From positions 231,241 through 295,240 of the forward strand of contig CAZXWN010000002.1 in NCBI GenBank assembly GCA_964644695.1: a stretch of 64,000 nucleotides of DNA. The letters are read 5' to 3'. How positions within the stretch are numbered: position 1 is the stretch's first letter; every line of letters starts with the position of its first letter. Shown here piece after piece: positions 53,078-62,304 of the stretch. Below the pieces are notes generated by a model. That model worked only from the letters and a program-made list of their open reading frames with translations. It was not told where the DNA came from and did not search any database. Source of the DNA: CAZXWN01 sp964644695 [NCBI: uncultured bacterium]. GTDB taxonomy: Bacteria; UBP4; UBA4092. A program made the translations under genes and the position numbers.

Positions 53078-54538
53078 ATGTCGTTCAAATATCGGTTTCA
53101 GATGTACAAAGAGTTACACAAAAATCTACCATCCATTTATGCGGATGCCCGGAAGTATGCGGATGAAATTGGAATCACCCCGGAGATGAAGGGGAAAGTT
53201 GGATTAACTGGAGCTGTTTCCAGTTGTCATGCCTTATTATCCAAAGAAGTAAGTCAGGCGATGGATGATGCATCCCGGAAAGTTATTGAGAACAAATTTC
53301 TCGTCGAAGACATTCGGGAAATTGTGAAAGATGTTTACGGGGATGAATATGATGCTGCCCCCGTCAATACCTGTGAAGCGGCATTATGGGTCAGTTTTGA
53401 TTGTCTATTTTCACCTCCTATGCAAGGCCGTGGCGATAGTTATCGTGCCCGGTATATTGCTCCCTATGAACGGCATTTACATCATCAAGGTTCTTATGGA
53501 CGGCCTTTCCCGGGCAGATATAAAGACTTATTTGCCGACAGAGGTGTGACTGCGGGTGAATTAGGTTTTAATGGAAAACGATTGGATCATGTGGATTCTG
53601 TGTTTGTAAAGATGGCTGGTGCTGATTATACAAATCATGGTATCAAAGGCCATCCTGCTGTTCTTCTGGGTGGACATAAATGCAAGGAGACATTGGAATC
53701 CATTGAGAAAACTGCAGAACGTCATGCTGACTCTTTGACTGGATTTACTTCTCTGGCTTATGACACCAAAGGGTATGGTTATGGTGAGAAAGATGCCAAT
53801 AATACTCCCTTATTCCAACAGGGTATTGCGGCTATTGCAAAAGAATATGGTGTTCCCTATGTTGTCGATAATGCCTGGGGTACTCCTTTTACCGGAACAG
53901 ACCCGCGCAAGATTGGTGCAGATGTGGTTTGTTATTCTATGGATAAGAGTGCGGGTGCGCCGACGGTTGGTTTGATTATTGGTAAGGAAGATGCTTTAGT
54001 CCCAATTCGTCGTGCATTAGGGTATCACTCAGACCGTTCTGGTGCAGGATTTTCTTATGGTAAGGCAGCATTTGTAGCCAATGATCCTGGTAAGGAAGCA
54101 CTGGTAGGTTTGATTGCTGCGCTGAAAGTGTTGAAAGATAACCCCACGAAGATGCTGAAGCCGGTTGAACAGATGGCTCAAATTTGTCGTGAAGAATTTA
54201 AAAATCTCCCGGCCCGGTTTGTAAATGATATTGATATCAGTGTCAGTCAGAACTCACTGGCTGTTGAAGTCAATTATGAACGAACTTGGAAAAATGGACA
54301 GATGGGTATTCCTATTTTTGCTATTGAAGATATGTATTCCGGAACGAATATTTTCCAGGCGGGTATGATGCAAATGGGTATTATTCCTACGATTGCATAT
54401 GATGCCAATATTTACATTTCTCTCGGATTGGGTACACTTGATGAAGACGGTAATTTGATTGAAGATGTGGCTCGTAAAATCGTCAAAGCCCAGGTCGGAT
54501 TAATGAATATAACCTGCAAGTATGCCGGTGTTATCTAA
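53078..54538 (+). CDS. PLP-dependent fold-I enzyme, unknown substrate
   Basis: This protein of about 486 residues is of the aspartate aminotransferase-like fold I. It has GGHKCKETLESIEKT near 207, VPYVVDNAWGTPF near 262 (Asp stacking on PLP nitrogen) and the Schiff-base lysine region SMDKSAGAPTVGLI near 290, which resembles SelA, SepCysS or class V desulfurase-type enzymes more than ordinary transaminases. The N-terminal 100 residues are not typical of those families. Thus it is a lyase, desulfurase or ammonia-lyase-like enzyme of unknown substrate. GAAAGGG lies 8 nt before the chosen ATG at 53078. RidA (18 nt downstream) often accompanies enzymes that release imines or enamines. Confidence 0.75.
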   Translation: MSFKYRFQMYKELHKNLPSIYADARKYADEIGITPEMKGKVGLTGAVSSCHALLSKEVSQAMDDASRKVIENKFLVEDIREIVKDVYGDEYDAAPVNTCEAALWVSFDCLFSPPMQGRGDSYRARYIAPYERHLHHQGSYGRPFPGRYKDLFADRGVTAGELGFNGKRLDHVDSVFVKMAGADYTNHGIKGHPAVLLGGHKCKETLESIEKTAERHADSLTGFTSLAYDTKGYGYGEKDANNTPLFQQGIAAIAKEYGVPYVVDNAWGTPFTGTDPRKIGADVVCYSMDKSAGAPTVGLIIGKEDALVPIRRALGYHSDRSGAGFSYGKAAFVANDPGKEALVGLIAALKVLKDNPTKMLKPVEQMAQICREEFKNLPARFVNDIDISVSQNSLAVEVNYERTWKNGQMGIPIFAIEDMYSGTNIFQAGMMQMGIIPTIAYDANIYISLGLGTLDEDGNLIEDVARKIVKAQVGLMNITCKYAGVI

Positions 54539-54556
54539 TCAGGAGGATTGTAGTTT

Positions 54557-54946
54557 ATGACGACTAAACGTGTGATTGATACAGAAAAAGCTCCCAGTGC
54601 TATCGGTCCATATTCACAGGCAATTAAGGCCGGGGGATGGATTTATACTGCAGGCGTTATTCCTCTTGATCCTGCCACGGGTCAAATGGTTGAAGGCGAT
54701 ATTCAGGTTAAGGCTCACAGAGTCTTGGACAGTTTGAAAGCAATTATTGAATCTGCTGGTGCCAGTATGTCTGATGTGGTTAAAACAACCATATTTCTTA
54801 AGGACTTGAAGGATTTTGTGGCGGTGAATGAAGTCTATAGCCAGTATTTTTCTGCTCCTTTTCCTGCACGATCTACGGTTCAGGTTGCCATGCTGCCTAA
54901 AGACGCTGAAGTTGAAATTGAAGCCATCGTTTATCACCCTGAATAA
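54557..54946 (+). CDS. ridA: RidA-family enamine/imine deaminase
   Basis: This 129-residue protein is a canonical RidA/YjgF/TdcF: EKAPSAIGPYSQAIKAGGWIY, GDIQVKAHRVLDSLKAIIESAG, the KTTIFLKDLKDF element with F near 79, and ARSTVQVAMLPKDAEVEIEAI with the conserved Arg (about 105) and Glu (about 119). It hydrolyses reactive enamines/imines such as those from PLP lyases. The SD AGGAGG precedes it. Its location in an operon with a PLP enzyme and a B12 mutase suggests that a PLP intermediate leaks an imine there. Confidence 0.94.
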   Translation: MTTKRVIDTEKAPSAIGPYSQAIKAGGWIYTAGVIPLDPATGQMVEGDIQVKAHRVLDSLKAIIESAGASMSDVVKTTIFLKDLKDFVAVNEVYSQYFSAPFPARSTVQVAMLPKDAEVEIEAIVYHPE

Positions 54947-54975
54947 TCTGTTTACACCTCCTTTGGGGGAAGAAT

Positions 54976-55209
54976 ATGTCCAGTGCTAAAGACCGGATAA
55001 TGGATGCGATAGACATCCAGAGTTTTTTGTTCTGTAACAGTGAAAAAGAAGCTCGAACCCTCATCGACAGTCTGATGCAGGAACTGGGTTTGGGACGATA
55101 TGTTATTGTTTCGTTGGAATTTAATGGCCCGGGTGCTAATTTTCACGCCCGGGCCTATCTTAATAAACCCGGGGACACTTATTCCTGGTTGAAAGGGGGA
55201 ATAGTATGA
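54976..55209 (+). CDS. Small unknown protein coupled to the B12 mutase gene
   Basis: This 77-residue polypeptide contains ASAKDRI-like helical start, FLFCNSEKEARTLIDSLMQELGLGR and VSLEFNGPGANFHARAYL. Its stop overlaps the mutase start (ATGA), so the two are translationally coupled, as is common for subunits of one enzyme. It could be a small subunit or chaperone of the B12 enzyme; no similarity to the known small aminomutase subunits is evident to me. GGGGGAAG precedes its ATG. Confidence 0.7.
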   Translation: MSSAKDRIMDAIDIQSFLFCNSEKEARTLIDSLMQELGLGRYVIVSLEFNGPGANFHARAYLNKPGDTYSWLKGGIV

Positions 55210-57029
55210 AGATACTTCTGGCCCCTTTAGATCCTGTCCATGATGCCGGGTTAAAACTCATAAAACGGAAATTGGAAAAGCTGGGATATGAGTGTTTGTT
55301 GTTGCCACCCGATATTACAGTTGAGGAAATTGGTGAGACAGCTATTCATGAAAATGTAGATTTGATTTTTATCAGCCGAACTGTTGGATATGGGGTGGAA
55401 CAGTTATTTGCCCGAGTTCGACAGGTTTTGGAGCAGCAGGGTATCTTTGGCAAAATTCGAATTGCCATAGGTGGAATGGCCGTAACGGATGAGTTGGCTA
55501 AATCTCTTGGATTTGAAGCGGGTTTTGGGCAAAATACCCGTGTTGAAGAAATTCATGCCTTTATTGAACAAAATCCAGATTTGGCGATATCTGTTACCAG
55601 TCCTGTAAAAAATAAACCTGAATTTCCCTCGAAATTTACCAACAAGATAAAGGATTCCACGACACAAAAGTATCTAGACATCATTGTTGATGGAATATTA
55701 GAGTGGTCTTTACGGAAGGTTTCTCCTGGGACTCGGAGAGCTAGGATAACCGAAAGGCAGCTTCAGGAAGTAAAAGGTTCAGTTGAAGAATATACAGCAA
55801 TGCCGTTTACCCGAGAATATTTGTCTCAGTGTGATGAAACCGTTGCTGACTTTTTTCAAAAGGGTGATTACCCTGCTTATGTTCGATTGATTAAGCGAGA
55901 AGAAATATTTTCGCTTCAGGAAAAAATAGCTGAATCAAAAGTTCATCTTCGGCCAAGGTCGTTGCAACATATCCGTAAAAAGCCACTAGTATTCTGTCAG
56001 TACGGGACAGGGTGTCCTATGATGGATGCTCTTCATATTAAAGTTTGTGAAAGCTGGGGTGCTGATGGTGTTCTCCATTTTGACCCGGCCTGGGGTGCAC
56101 GTACTGAAGGTTTATTGGATGGCCTACTGACAAATTCTACCGATGGTACTCCAGTGACCTATGCGAATTTATCTTTGATAAAAAGTGCCTTGGAAGATTC
56201 TACACTTTGGTCTGTACGTTCTCATCGGGGATTAAATACTCCCGAAATTACAGTGTTGGCCGGGTTCTTGGGTGCTGATCTAACTAAAATAAATATTCCA
56301 TATGGTTCTCTGGCGGGTGGAACCGATCCTGCAAGATTGACTATTGATGGTGTGGAATCTATCAAAATTGCTGCGCGATATCGGATGCCATTTGATATTC
56401 CAACAAATGAAGAATTGGCTGGAGTTCCTCCATATAAAGCTTTTGCCAGCATGCTTATTATGGCTTGGTTGGGTGTAAAGTTGGGGGCACAGCCCATCTT
56501 GAAACCACTGGTATGTCATGGTCCGTATATTATGGTTCAGGGATACATGGAGCAGGATTATGTGGACTATAACGTAGCTAAAATAACGGCATTACAACAG
56601 CTGGCTGATTTTCCAATTTGGCCGGGTGAGCCTATTGGTTTTATGACACACACCGAGGAAAAAACGCAATCAGCTACGGCAACAGCCTTTCATGTGGCTT
56701 TATGCAGTAGCCTAAATTTGGAAGCGGTAACGATTGCTTCAACAGATGAAGCTTTTTCTCGCGGATCAATTACTGCTGGAGCCAGAGCCAGTTCTTTAAA
56801 AGCAATTGAAGAGTCATTCCGAGTTTTAGGGCTGTCAAGTATTAATCCTGGCCCAATGGCCTCTGTATGGAAAAATGAATTGGTTGAGAAAATCAATGAA
56901 ACGCTTAAGGACGTAGCTGAATCCCCTTCTTTTGTGGATGCATTGTATCAGGGATTGTTGGGTAGTAAAGAAGATGGTGTTTATCCTGGCAGAGCAGGCC
57001 GAAACAGCGTCGAAGAGGTGACTGATTAA
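55206..57029 (+). CDS. Cobalamin-dependent mutase-like protein (N-terminal B12-binding domain fused to a TIM-barrel-like domain)
   Basis: This 607-residue protein starts with a flavodoxin-like B12-binding domain (residues 1-125) carrying the His of the DxHxxG-type loop: D9-P-V-H12-D-A-G15, with one extra residue compared with the standard spacing. Further B12-domain elements are LIFISRTVGYG near 60 and IGGMAVTD near 90. A linker to about 255 leads into an alpha/beta barrel-like domain (VFCQYGTGCPMMDALH near 262, SHRGLNTPEITVL near 340, LVCHGPYIMVQGYM near 440) resembling glutamate mutase E and related radical mutases. It is likely an adenosylcobalamin carbon-skeleton or aminomutase; the substrate is unknown. 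A terminator follows. Confidence 0.8.
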   Translation: MKILLAPLDPVHDAGLKLIKRKLEKLGYECLLLPPDITVEEIGETAIHENVDLIFISRTVGYGVEQLFARVRQVLEQQGIFGKIRIAIGGMAVTDELAKSLGFEAGFGQNTRVEEIHAFIEQNPDLAISVTSPVKNKPEFPSKFTNKIKDSTTQKYLDIIVDGILEWSLRKVSPGTRRARITERQLQEVKGSVEEYTAMPFTREYLSQCDETVADFFQKGDYPAYVRLIKREEIFSLQEKIAESKVHLRPRSLQHIRKKPLVFCQYGTGCPMMDALHIKVCESWGADGVLHFDPAWGARTEGLLDGLLTNSTDGTPVTYANLSLIKSALEDSTLWSVRSHRGLNTPEITVLAGFLGADLTKINIPYGSLAGGTDPARLTIDGVESIKIAARYRMPFDIPTNEELAGVPPYKAFASMLIMAWLGVKLGAQPILKPLVCHGPYIMVQGYMEQDYVDYNVAKITALQQLADFPIWPGEPIGFMTHTEEKTQSATATAFHVALCSSLNLEAVTIASTDEAFSRGSITAGARASSLKAIEESFRVLGLSSINPGPMASVWKNELVEKINETLKDVAESPSFVDALYQGLLGSKEDGVYPGRAGRNSVEEVTD

Positions 57030-57072
57030 TAGATAATTTGAATCTTTAGTATGATTAATCTGGTATTTTTCT

Positions 57073-57110
57073 TGTCAGCTGTTGGATTTGTTCCAATAGC
57101 TGACAGTTTT
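57073..57110 (+). terminator. Terminator after the B12/PLP cassette
   Basis: A 14-bp stem (TGTCAGCTGTTGGA with TCCAATAGCTGACA, one G-T pair), a 5-nt loop and GTTTT. It sets the 3' limit of the cassette. Confidence 0.9.
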
Positions 57111-57237
57111 ATAAGAATAGCGTGTTTACCTTTTGTGCCTAATTGGTGGACACCCCTGATCTAAAAGGTGATTTATTATCACTTATGAAGGTAGAAATTT
57201 TTACTAACAATATATAAGCTTTGTTAAACTTGAAAAT

Positions 57238-57963
57238 ATGAATATTCATGTTGAGCCAAGTATGTGGTTATTGTTATTGAAATTATCAGCGTTATCGGGT
57301 TTATTAATGCTTGATGCCGCAATGGTAGGGCAATGGATGTTGGCATACCCTATTTTTGCTGCACCTTTGATAGGGTTTTTATTCGGACAACCTTATGCAG
57401 GTTTTATTATAGGGATACTCTTTCAGCTGTTTTGGTCCAACAAATTACCGGTTGGAGTGTCTTCTCCACCGGAGACTCCTTTGCTGGCGATTGTGGCCAT
57501 TGTTTGTTATGTGTTGTCCTCTCATTTGGGTGCAATGAGCTTATATTCTCCATGGATATTGCCCCTATTGTTAATCAGTCTATCTGGAGGAGTGCTAGGT
57601 GGTTATTTAACAGTCTGGATTCGGACTTTTAATAATCATTTAGCAGCCTGGGCAGATAAACAGGCTGATGCTCTGAATGTGATGGCATTGAATGTCATGC
57701 CCCTGGGTGCTCTTATCATGGGATGGGTCTTATATGGAGGACTTGTATTTCTTCTGGGAGGAGTATTCCTTTTACTCAGGACCTATGTTTCTTTAGATGT
57801 ATTGTCATTGCACTATACCCGTCTATATGTCTGGATTTTGGCTGCATTAGGATTTGCTGCGATAGTGGAATTATTTGAAGTAACCAAAAGATACCGTTGG
57901 TTGTTTTTTGGATTAGGTGCAGGGTTAATTGTAGGATTATTGGCTCGCTGGTTGCGGGGATGA
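57238..57963 (+). CDS. PTS mannose-family IIC component
   Basis: This 241-residue hydrophobic protein has about seven membrane segments and the family pattern LSGLLMLDAAMVGQWMLAYPIFAAPLIGFLFG near 15-47, with the AGFIIGILFQLFWSNKLPVG region near 55. It forms the sugar-translocating part of mannose/fructose/sorbose-type permeases. It is followed by the IID gene (3 nt gap), then HPr and EI. No IIA or IIB is present in the window. The start ATG has no strong SD. A GGACACCC motif lies about 90 nt upstream. Confidence 0.87.
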   Translation: MNIHVEPSMWLLLLKLSALSGLLMLDAAMVGQWMLAYPIFAAPLIGFLFGQPYAGFIIGILFQLFWSNKLPVGVSSPPETPLLAIVAIVCYVLSSHLGAMSLYSPWILPLLLISLSGGVLGGYLTVWIRTFNNHLAAWADKQADALNVMALNVMPLGALIMGWVLYGGLVFLLGGVFLLLRTYVSLDVLSLHYTRLYVWILAALGFAAIVELFEVTKRYRWLFFGLGAGLIVGLLARWLRG

Positions 57964-57966
57964 AAA

Positions 57967-58782
57967 ATGACTAAAATATCCAAATTTACATTATTCCGGG
58001 TAGCATTTAGAACACATCTAATGTTATCTATGATGAACTACCAGCGGATGTTAAATTTGAGTTTTTTGTGGGCTTTATTACCAGTCTTTCAGAGATTTAA
58101 TTTATCCCATGATCGCTATAAGGAAGTTCTTAAACGACACTTGAATTTTTTTAATGCGCATCCCTATATGTCTGGAATTGTGTTGGGTATTATGGCTGCC
58201 CATGAAGAAAAGTGGGTTCAGGAAATTGACCCTGAAAATCAAAAGAGAATTGCATCCGTAACGGAATCTCTTAGAAAAGGGTTTATGGGACCTATGGGCG
58301 CTTTAGGCGATTCCTTCTTTTGGCAAAGTTGGCGTCCGTTTTGCGGGATTATTGCTATTTTGCTGAGTGTATTACTCTTGCCGGATGTGTATACGGCTGG
58401 AGTTGGCATCCTTTTTTCTCTTTTACTGTATAATGTAATTCACGAATATGTTATATTTCGTGGCGTATTTTCGGGTTATCGTTTGTCAGATGAAATGATT
58501 CGCACGATTCAACAATACAATATCCCGAAACTTAACGATAAGATAAAAAATGCCGGCACTTTTATGGGCGGCATGGTGATAGGAGTGTTATCTTTGGCCA
58601 CTTGGCTGGGTCCTGTATGGATACCTACTTCACTCATTATGAATTCATTAGCCCGTATTAGTGTACTTGGACTAGCATCTATCGCATTTATTTTTGGGAT
58701 GCATAAAGGTTGGTCTATGACCCAATTATTCTTAGTTGTGTTGGGTGGAATGGCATTAATTGATTTGATTCTCTGGTTTTGA
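57967..58782 (+). CDS. PTS mannose-family IID component
   Basis: This 271-residue protein has LMLSMMNYQRMLNLSFLWALLP at 19-40, VLKRHLNFFNAHPYMSGIVLG near 55, GFMGPMGALGDSFFWQSWRPF near 96 and several C-terminal membrane segments. These match EIID of mannose-type PTS. It partners with the IIC protein of the preceding gene. HPr starts 10 nt later. Confidence 0.9.
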   Translation: MTKISKFTLFRVAFRTHLMLSMMNYQRMLNLSFLWALLPVFQRFNLSHDRYKEVLKRHLNFFNAHPYMSGIVLGIMAAHEEKWVQEIDPENQKRIASVTESLRKGFMGPMGALGDSFFWQSWRPFCGIIAILLSVLLLPDVYTAGVGILFSLLLYNVIHEYVIFRGVFSGYRLSDEMIRTIQQYNIPKLNDKIKNAGTFMGGMVIGVLSLATWLGPVWIPTSLIMNSLARISVLGLASIAFIFGMHKGWSMTQLFLVVLGGMALIDLILWF

Positions 58783-58792
58783 AAGGGTAATT

Positions 58793-59080
58793 ATGGCATC
58801 GGCAGAGAAAAACCTCACTATTATCAATGAACTAGGGTTGCATGTGCGACCTGCAGGGATGATGGTGAAGGTTGCCAATCGGTTTAAATCAAAAATTGTT
58901 TTAGAAAAAGATGAAGATAAGGTGGATGCTAAATCTATCATGGGTGTTATGATGTTGGGGGCATCCAAAGGAAGTATAATCAGAGTGCATGCTGAAGGTG
59001 AGGATGCCGAAGAAGCAGTGCGAGCTCTGGAAGAGTTGTTTGAAAATGGTTTTGGTGAGTTGGAAAGTTGCGGGGGATAA
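58793..59080 (+). CDS. ptsH: Phosphocarrier protein HPr
   Basis: This 95-residue protein has phosphoacceptor H17 in NELGLHVRPAG and Ser48 in DAKSIMGV, matching the HPr kinase target region (KSIMGVM). It passes phosphate from EI to the IIA domains. The regulatory-site serine suggests HPr kinase control. AAAGGG lies 5 nt upstream. It is 3 nt before ptsI. Confidence 0.96.
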   Translation: MASAEKNLTIINELGLHVRPAGMMVKVANRFKSKIVLEKDEDKVDAKSIMGVMMLGASKGSIIRVHAEGEDAEEAVRALEELFENGFGELESCGG

Positions 59081-59083
59081 ACC

Positions 59084-60814
59084 GTGAGTGTCCAGGGTAT
59101 TGGAGTATCTCAAGGAATCATCGTAGGTCGTGTTTTTTTACTTGAAAGAGAAGGTCTTAACACGGTTAGGCGGGATATACCTGCAGATAAAGTGAATTCA
59201 GAAGTTCTTCGATTTCAACATGCCATACAGAAAACTAAGAATCAGTTAAAGAAGTTTCGCGACAAAATAAAAAGTGAGTTAGGGGATTCTCACGCTACCT
59301 TATTCGACAGTCATGCCTTAATCTTGGATGATCCAATGTTTTTGGATCCTACTATCCAGATGATTAAAAATGAGAAAATAAATCCTGAACATGCTGTCCA
59401 TATCGTCTTTCTTGATTATATTGAAAAACTGGAAAAGTTTAATGATCCCTATCTGAAGGCCAGAATAGCTGATTTTCGTGATGTGGGTCGCCGATTGTTG
59501 TTAAACTTGGCTGGGATCGAGAAAAATCCACTTGCTAAACTGGAAGAAAAAGTCATCGTTGTTTCATTTGATTTATCACCTTCAGAAACAGCTGCCATGG
59601 ATAAAACAAAAGTGATTGGGTTTGTTACTGAGTCTGGCAGCAGGACATCTCACACAGCTATTATGGCAAAAGCACTAGAAATTCCAGCTGTTGTCGGTGC
59701 TCAGGGTATAACAAAAACAGTCCGAAATGGTGATGTGATTATTCTTGATGGGACGCATGGAACGGTAATTATTAATCCAGACAGAGAGACTCTCAAAGAA
59801 TATCTTGCTGCGCAGAAAAAGAGTACTGTTACTGATAAGGAATTGGATAATCTAAGGAAACTCTCAGCCCAAACCACCGATGGAATTCAAATACAATTGG
59901 CAGCTAATATCGAATTGCCTGATGAAGTGGAACATGTGAAACAGTATGGTGGAAAAGGAGTTGGGCTTTTTCGAACAGAATTTCTTTATTTATATAACAC
60001 CACGTTGCCTTCAGAAGAGTTCTCCTTTAAATCGTATAAGCAGGTTGTAAAGAGTTTTGCTCCAGAGCCAGTAACAATCCGAACTTTAGATATTGGTGGA
60101 GATAAGTTTGTTTCTCAGTTGAATTTGCCCTCGGAATTAAATCCATTTCTAGGCTTACGTGCGATTCGTTTGTGTTTGCAAAGGCCTGAGTTGTTTAAAA
60201 CTCAGTTAAGAGCCATCTTGCGTGCCAGTATATTCGGAAATGTGAAATTGATGTATCCAATGATTTCTGGCTTAGATGAGTTACGCCAAGCAAATGCTAT
60301 TTTGGAAGAAACAAAAGCAGAATTGAGACAACAAGGAGTTCCTTTTAAAGAAGATATTCCTGTAGGAATAATGATCGAAATCCCCTCTGCTGCGATAATT
60401 TCAGATGTGTTAGCCAAAGAAGTAGATTTTTTTAGTATTGGTACAAATGATTTAATTCAATACACTTTGGCTGTAGATCGTGGGAACGAGAACGTTGCCT
60501 ATCTCTATGAACCTTTACATCCATCTATTCTTCGACTTTTAAAACTAATTATTGAGTCAGCACATCGAGGAGGAGCTCGAGTAAGTCTGTGTGGTGAAAT
60601 GGCTGGAGACCCTGATTTTACCCCAATACTACTGGGTTTGGGTATTGATGAACTCAGTATGGCCCCTCCTGCTATTCGTGGTGTGAAGATGAAAATACGA
60701 TCCATATCCATGGCGGATGCGCATCAACTATCTAATGAAATCATGGAATTGAATTCAACGGACGAAATTCGTCAGCATTTAAATCAGTTTCATTCAAAGA
60801 ATATCCGGAAGTAG
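59084..60814 (+). CDS. ptsI: PTS enzyme I
   Basis: This 576-residue protein has the phosphohistidine domain with H190 in SRTSHTAIMAKALEIPAVVG, the PEP-binding barrel with GVGLFRTEFLYL near 302, RTLDIGGDK near 338, EIPSAA near 434, DFFSIGTNDLIQYTLAVDR near 448, and CGEMAGDP near 506. The usual length. It starts at a GTG with GGGGGAT upstream. It phosphorylates HPr from PEP. It is followed by argH after 43 nt. Confidence 0.96.
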   Translation: MSVQGIGVSQGIIVGRVFLLEREGLNTVRRDIPADKVNSEVLRFQHAIQKTKNQLKKFRDKIKSELGDSHATLFDSHALILDDPMFLDPTIQMIKNEKINPEHAVHIVFLDYIEKLEKFNDPYLKARIADFRDVGRRLLLNLAGIEKNPLAKLEEKVIVVSFDLSPSETAAMDKTKVIGFVTESGSRTSHTAIMAKALEIPAVVGAQGITKTVRNGDVIILDGTHGTVIINPDRETLKEYLAAQKKSTVTDKELDNLRKLSAQTTDGIQIQLAANIELPDEVEHVKQYGGKGVGLFRTEFLYLYNTTLPSEEFSFKSYKQVVKSFAPEPVTIRTLDIGGDKFVSQLNLPSELNPFLGLRAIRLCLQRPELFKTQLRAILRASIFGNVKLMYPMISGLDELRQANAILEETKAELRQQGVPFKEDIPVGIMIEIPSAAIISDVLAKEVDFFSIGTNDLIQYTLAVDRGNENVAYLYEPLHPSILRLLKLIIESAHRGGARVSLCGEMAGDPDFTPILLGLGIDELSMAPPAIRGVKMKIRSISMADAHQLSNEIMELNSTDEIRQHLNQFHSKNIRK

Positions 60815-60857
60815 ATCTGGACCGGATACCAAGAAAATAATATATAGAGGTTTATCT

Positions 60858-62240
60858 ATGAAAAATAAGCTCTGGGAGGGTCGTTTCTCCAAACCTGCAG
60901 ATCCTCAAGTGGAGAGATTCACCGCATCTATTGGCTTTGATAAGCGGCTTTATCCTTATGATATTGAAGGTAGCATGGCTCATGTTCAGATGCTGGCCAA
61001 GCAAGAGATCATTAAACAGTCCGAATGTAAACAAATTTTAAAAGGGTTGACTCAGATTTTGAAAGAATTGGATAAAGGTCAATTCCAGTTTATTCATAAT
61101 GATGAAGATATCCATATGGCAATTGAACGTCGTTTGCATGAAATTATTGGTGCTGTGGCTGGCAAGATGCATACAGCTAGAAGCCGCAATGATCAAGTGA
61201 TTTTGGATGTTCGATTATTTCTGCGTGATATAACCGCACAGGTTATTCAGCATATCAGTGTCTTACAGATGGCGCTTGTTGACCAGGCTGAAAAAAACAA
61301 GAAGGTTATAGCTCCTGGTTTTACTCACATGCAGCATGCACAGCCCATCATGTTATCCCATCATTTCATGGCCTACTTTCAGATGTTAGAACGAGATTAT
61401 GAGCGATTTTCTCAAGCCTATGAACGTATAAATGTGCTGCCGTTAGGTGCCGGTGCTATGGCTGGGACGACTTTCTCTATTGATCGGCATTATGTTGCAA
61501 AGTTGTTGAGTTTTCCTAAGGTTAGTGAAAACAGTATGGATACTGTTTCTGACCGTGATTTCGTTCTGGATTTCCTATCCGCCGCTGCAGTTTTACAGAT
61601 GCATTTATCTCGAATGGCTGAAGAACTAGTATATTGGTCAACGATGGAGTTCCGGTTTATCAAGTTGCCCGACGAATTTTGTACAGGCAGCTCCATAATG
61701 CCACAGAAAAAGAATCCTGACGTAGCTGAATTAACTCGTGGTAAAACCGGTCGTATCTATGGAAATCTAATATCAGTCCTCACCACAATGAAGGGATTAC
61801 CTCTTACATATAACAGTGATATGCAGGAAGACAAACCTCCTCTCTTTGATACTATTGATAATATTCTCCCCTGTTTAGCTGTTGTTGCAGGGTTAATCAA
61901 GGGATTAACTGTTCGTGAAGATATTGTGAAGAAATCTGCCAAAATGGGATATATTACGGCTACAAATCTGGCAAATTATTTAGCAGAACGAGGCATTCCT
62001 TTCCGTGAAGCACATTTCATAGTGGGGTCTATTGTGAAACATTGTGAAGATAAAGGCATTGAGTTGGAAGAATTGGATTTAGCTGGATATCAAGCCTTCT
62101 CGAACAAATTTGAAAAAAATCTCTATGATGTATTAACCTTGGATTACAGTGTGAAGTCCATACGGTCATATGGTGGAGCAAGTCCGGACTCAGTACAAAA
62201 GCAAATCAAAACTGCTCGTGAGATTCTAAAAAAACGGTAA
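60858..62240 (+). CDS. argH: Argininosuccinate lyase
   Basis: This 460-residue protein has the fumarase/aspartase superfamily signature GSSIMPQKKNPD near residue 277, HTARSRNDQV near 108 and GFTHMQHAQPIMLSHH near 152 (the catalytic His region). It splits argininosuccinate to arginine and fumarate. It is preceded by the PTS genes with a 43-nt gap and followed by a strong terminator. No other arg genes are in the window. Confidence 0.96.
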   Translation: MKNKLWEGRFSKPADPQVERFTASIGFDKRLYPYDIEGSMAHVQMLAKQEIIKQSECKQILKGLTQILKELDKGQFQFIHNDEDIHMAIERRLHEIIGAVAGKMHTARSRNDQVILDVRLFLRDITAQVIQHISVLQMALVDQAEKNKKVIAPGFTHMQHAQPIMLSHHFMAYFQMLERDYERFSQAYERINVLPLGAGAMAGTTFSIDRHYVAKLLSFPKVSENSMDTVSDRDFVLDFLSAAAVLQMHLSRMAEELVYWSTMEFRFIKLPDEFCTGSSIMPQKKNPDVAELTRGKTGRIYGNLISVLTTMKGLPLTYNSDMQEDKPPLFDTIDNILPCLAVVAGLIKGLTVREDIVKKSAKMGYITATNLANYLAERGIPFREAHFIVGSIVKHCEDKGIELEELDLAGYQAFSNKFEKNLYDVLTLDYSVKSIRSYGGASPDSVQKQIKTAREILKKR

Positions 62241-62257
62241 AGATATACAGATAAAGA

Positions 62258-62295
62258 AAAGCCCTCTGATCAGTGATGACCAGAGGGCTTTTTTG
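62258..62295. terminator. Bidirectional terminator between argH and an oxidoreductase gene
   Basis: A perfect 12-bp stem AAAAGCCCTCTG/CAGAGGGCTTTT with T runs on both sides. Confidence 0.92.
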
Positions 62296-62304
62296 TGAGT
62301 TGGT

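Noticed and set aside
53078-54538. Ordinary aminotransferase or cystathionine synthase
   Set aside because: The lysine context SMDKSAGAP fits SelA or SepCysS-type enzymes better than those families, so I kept the function open.
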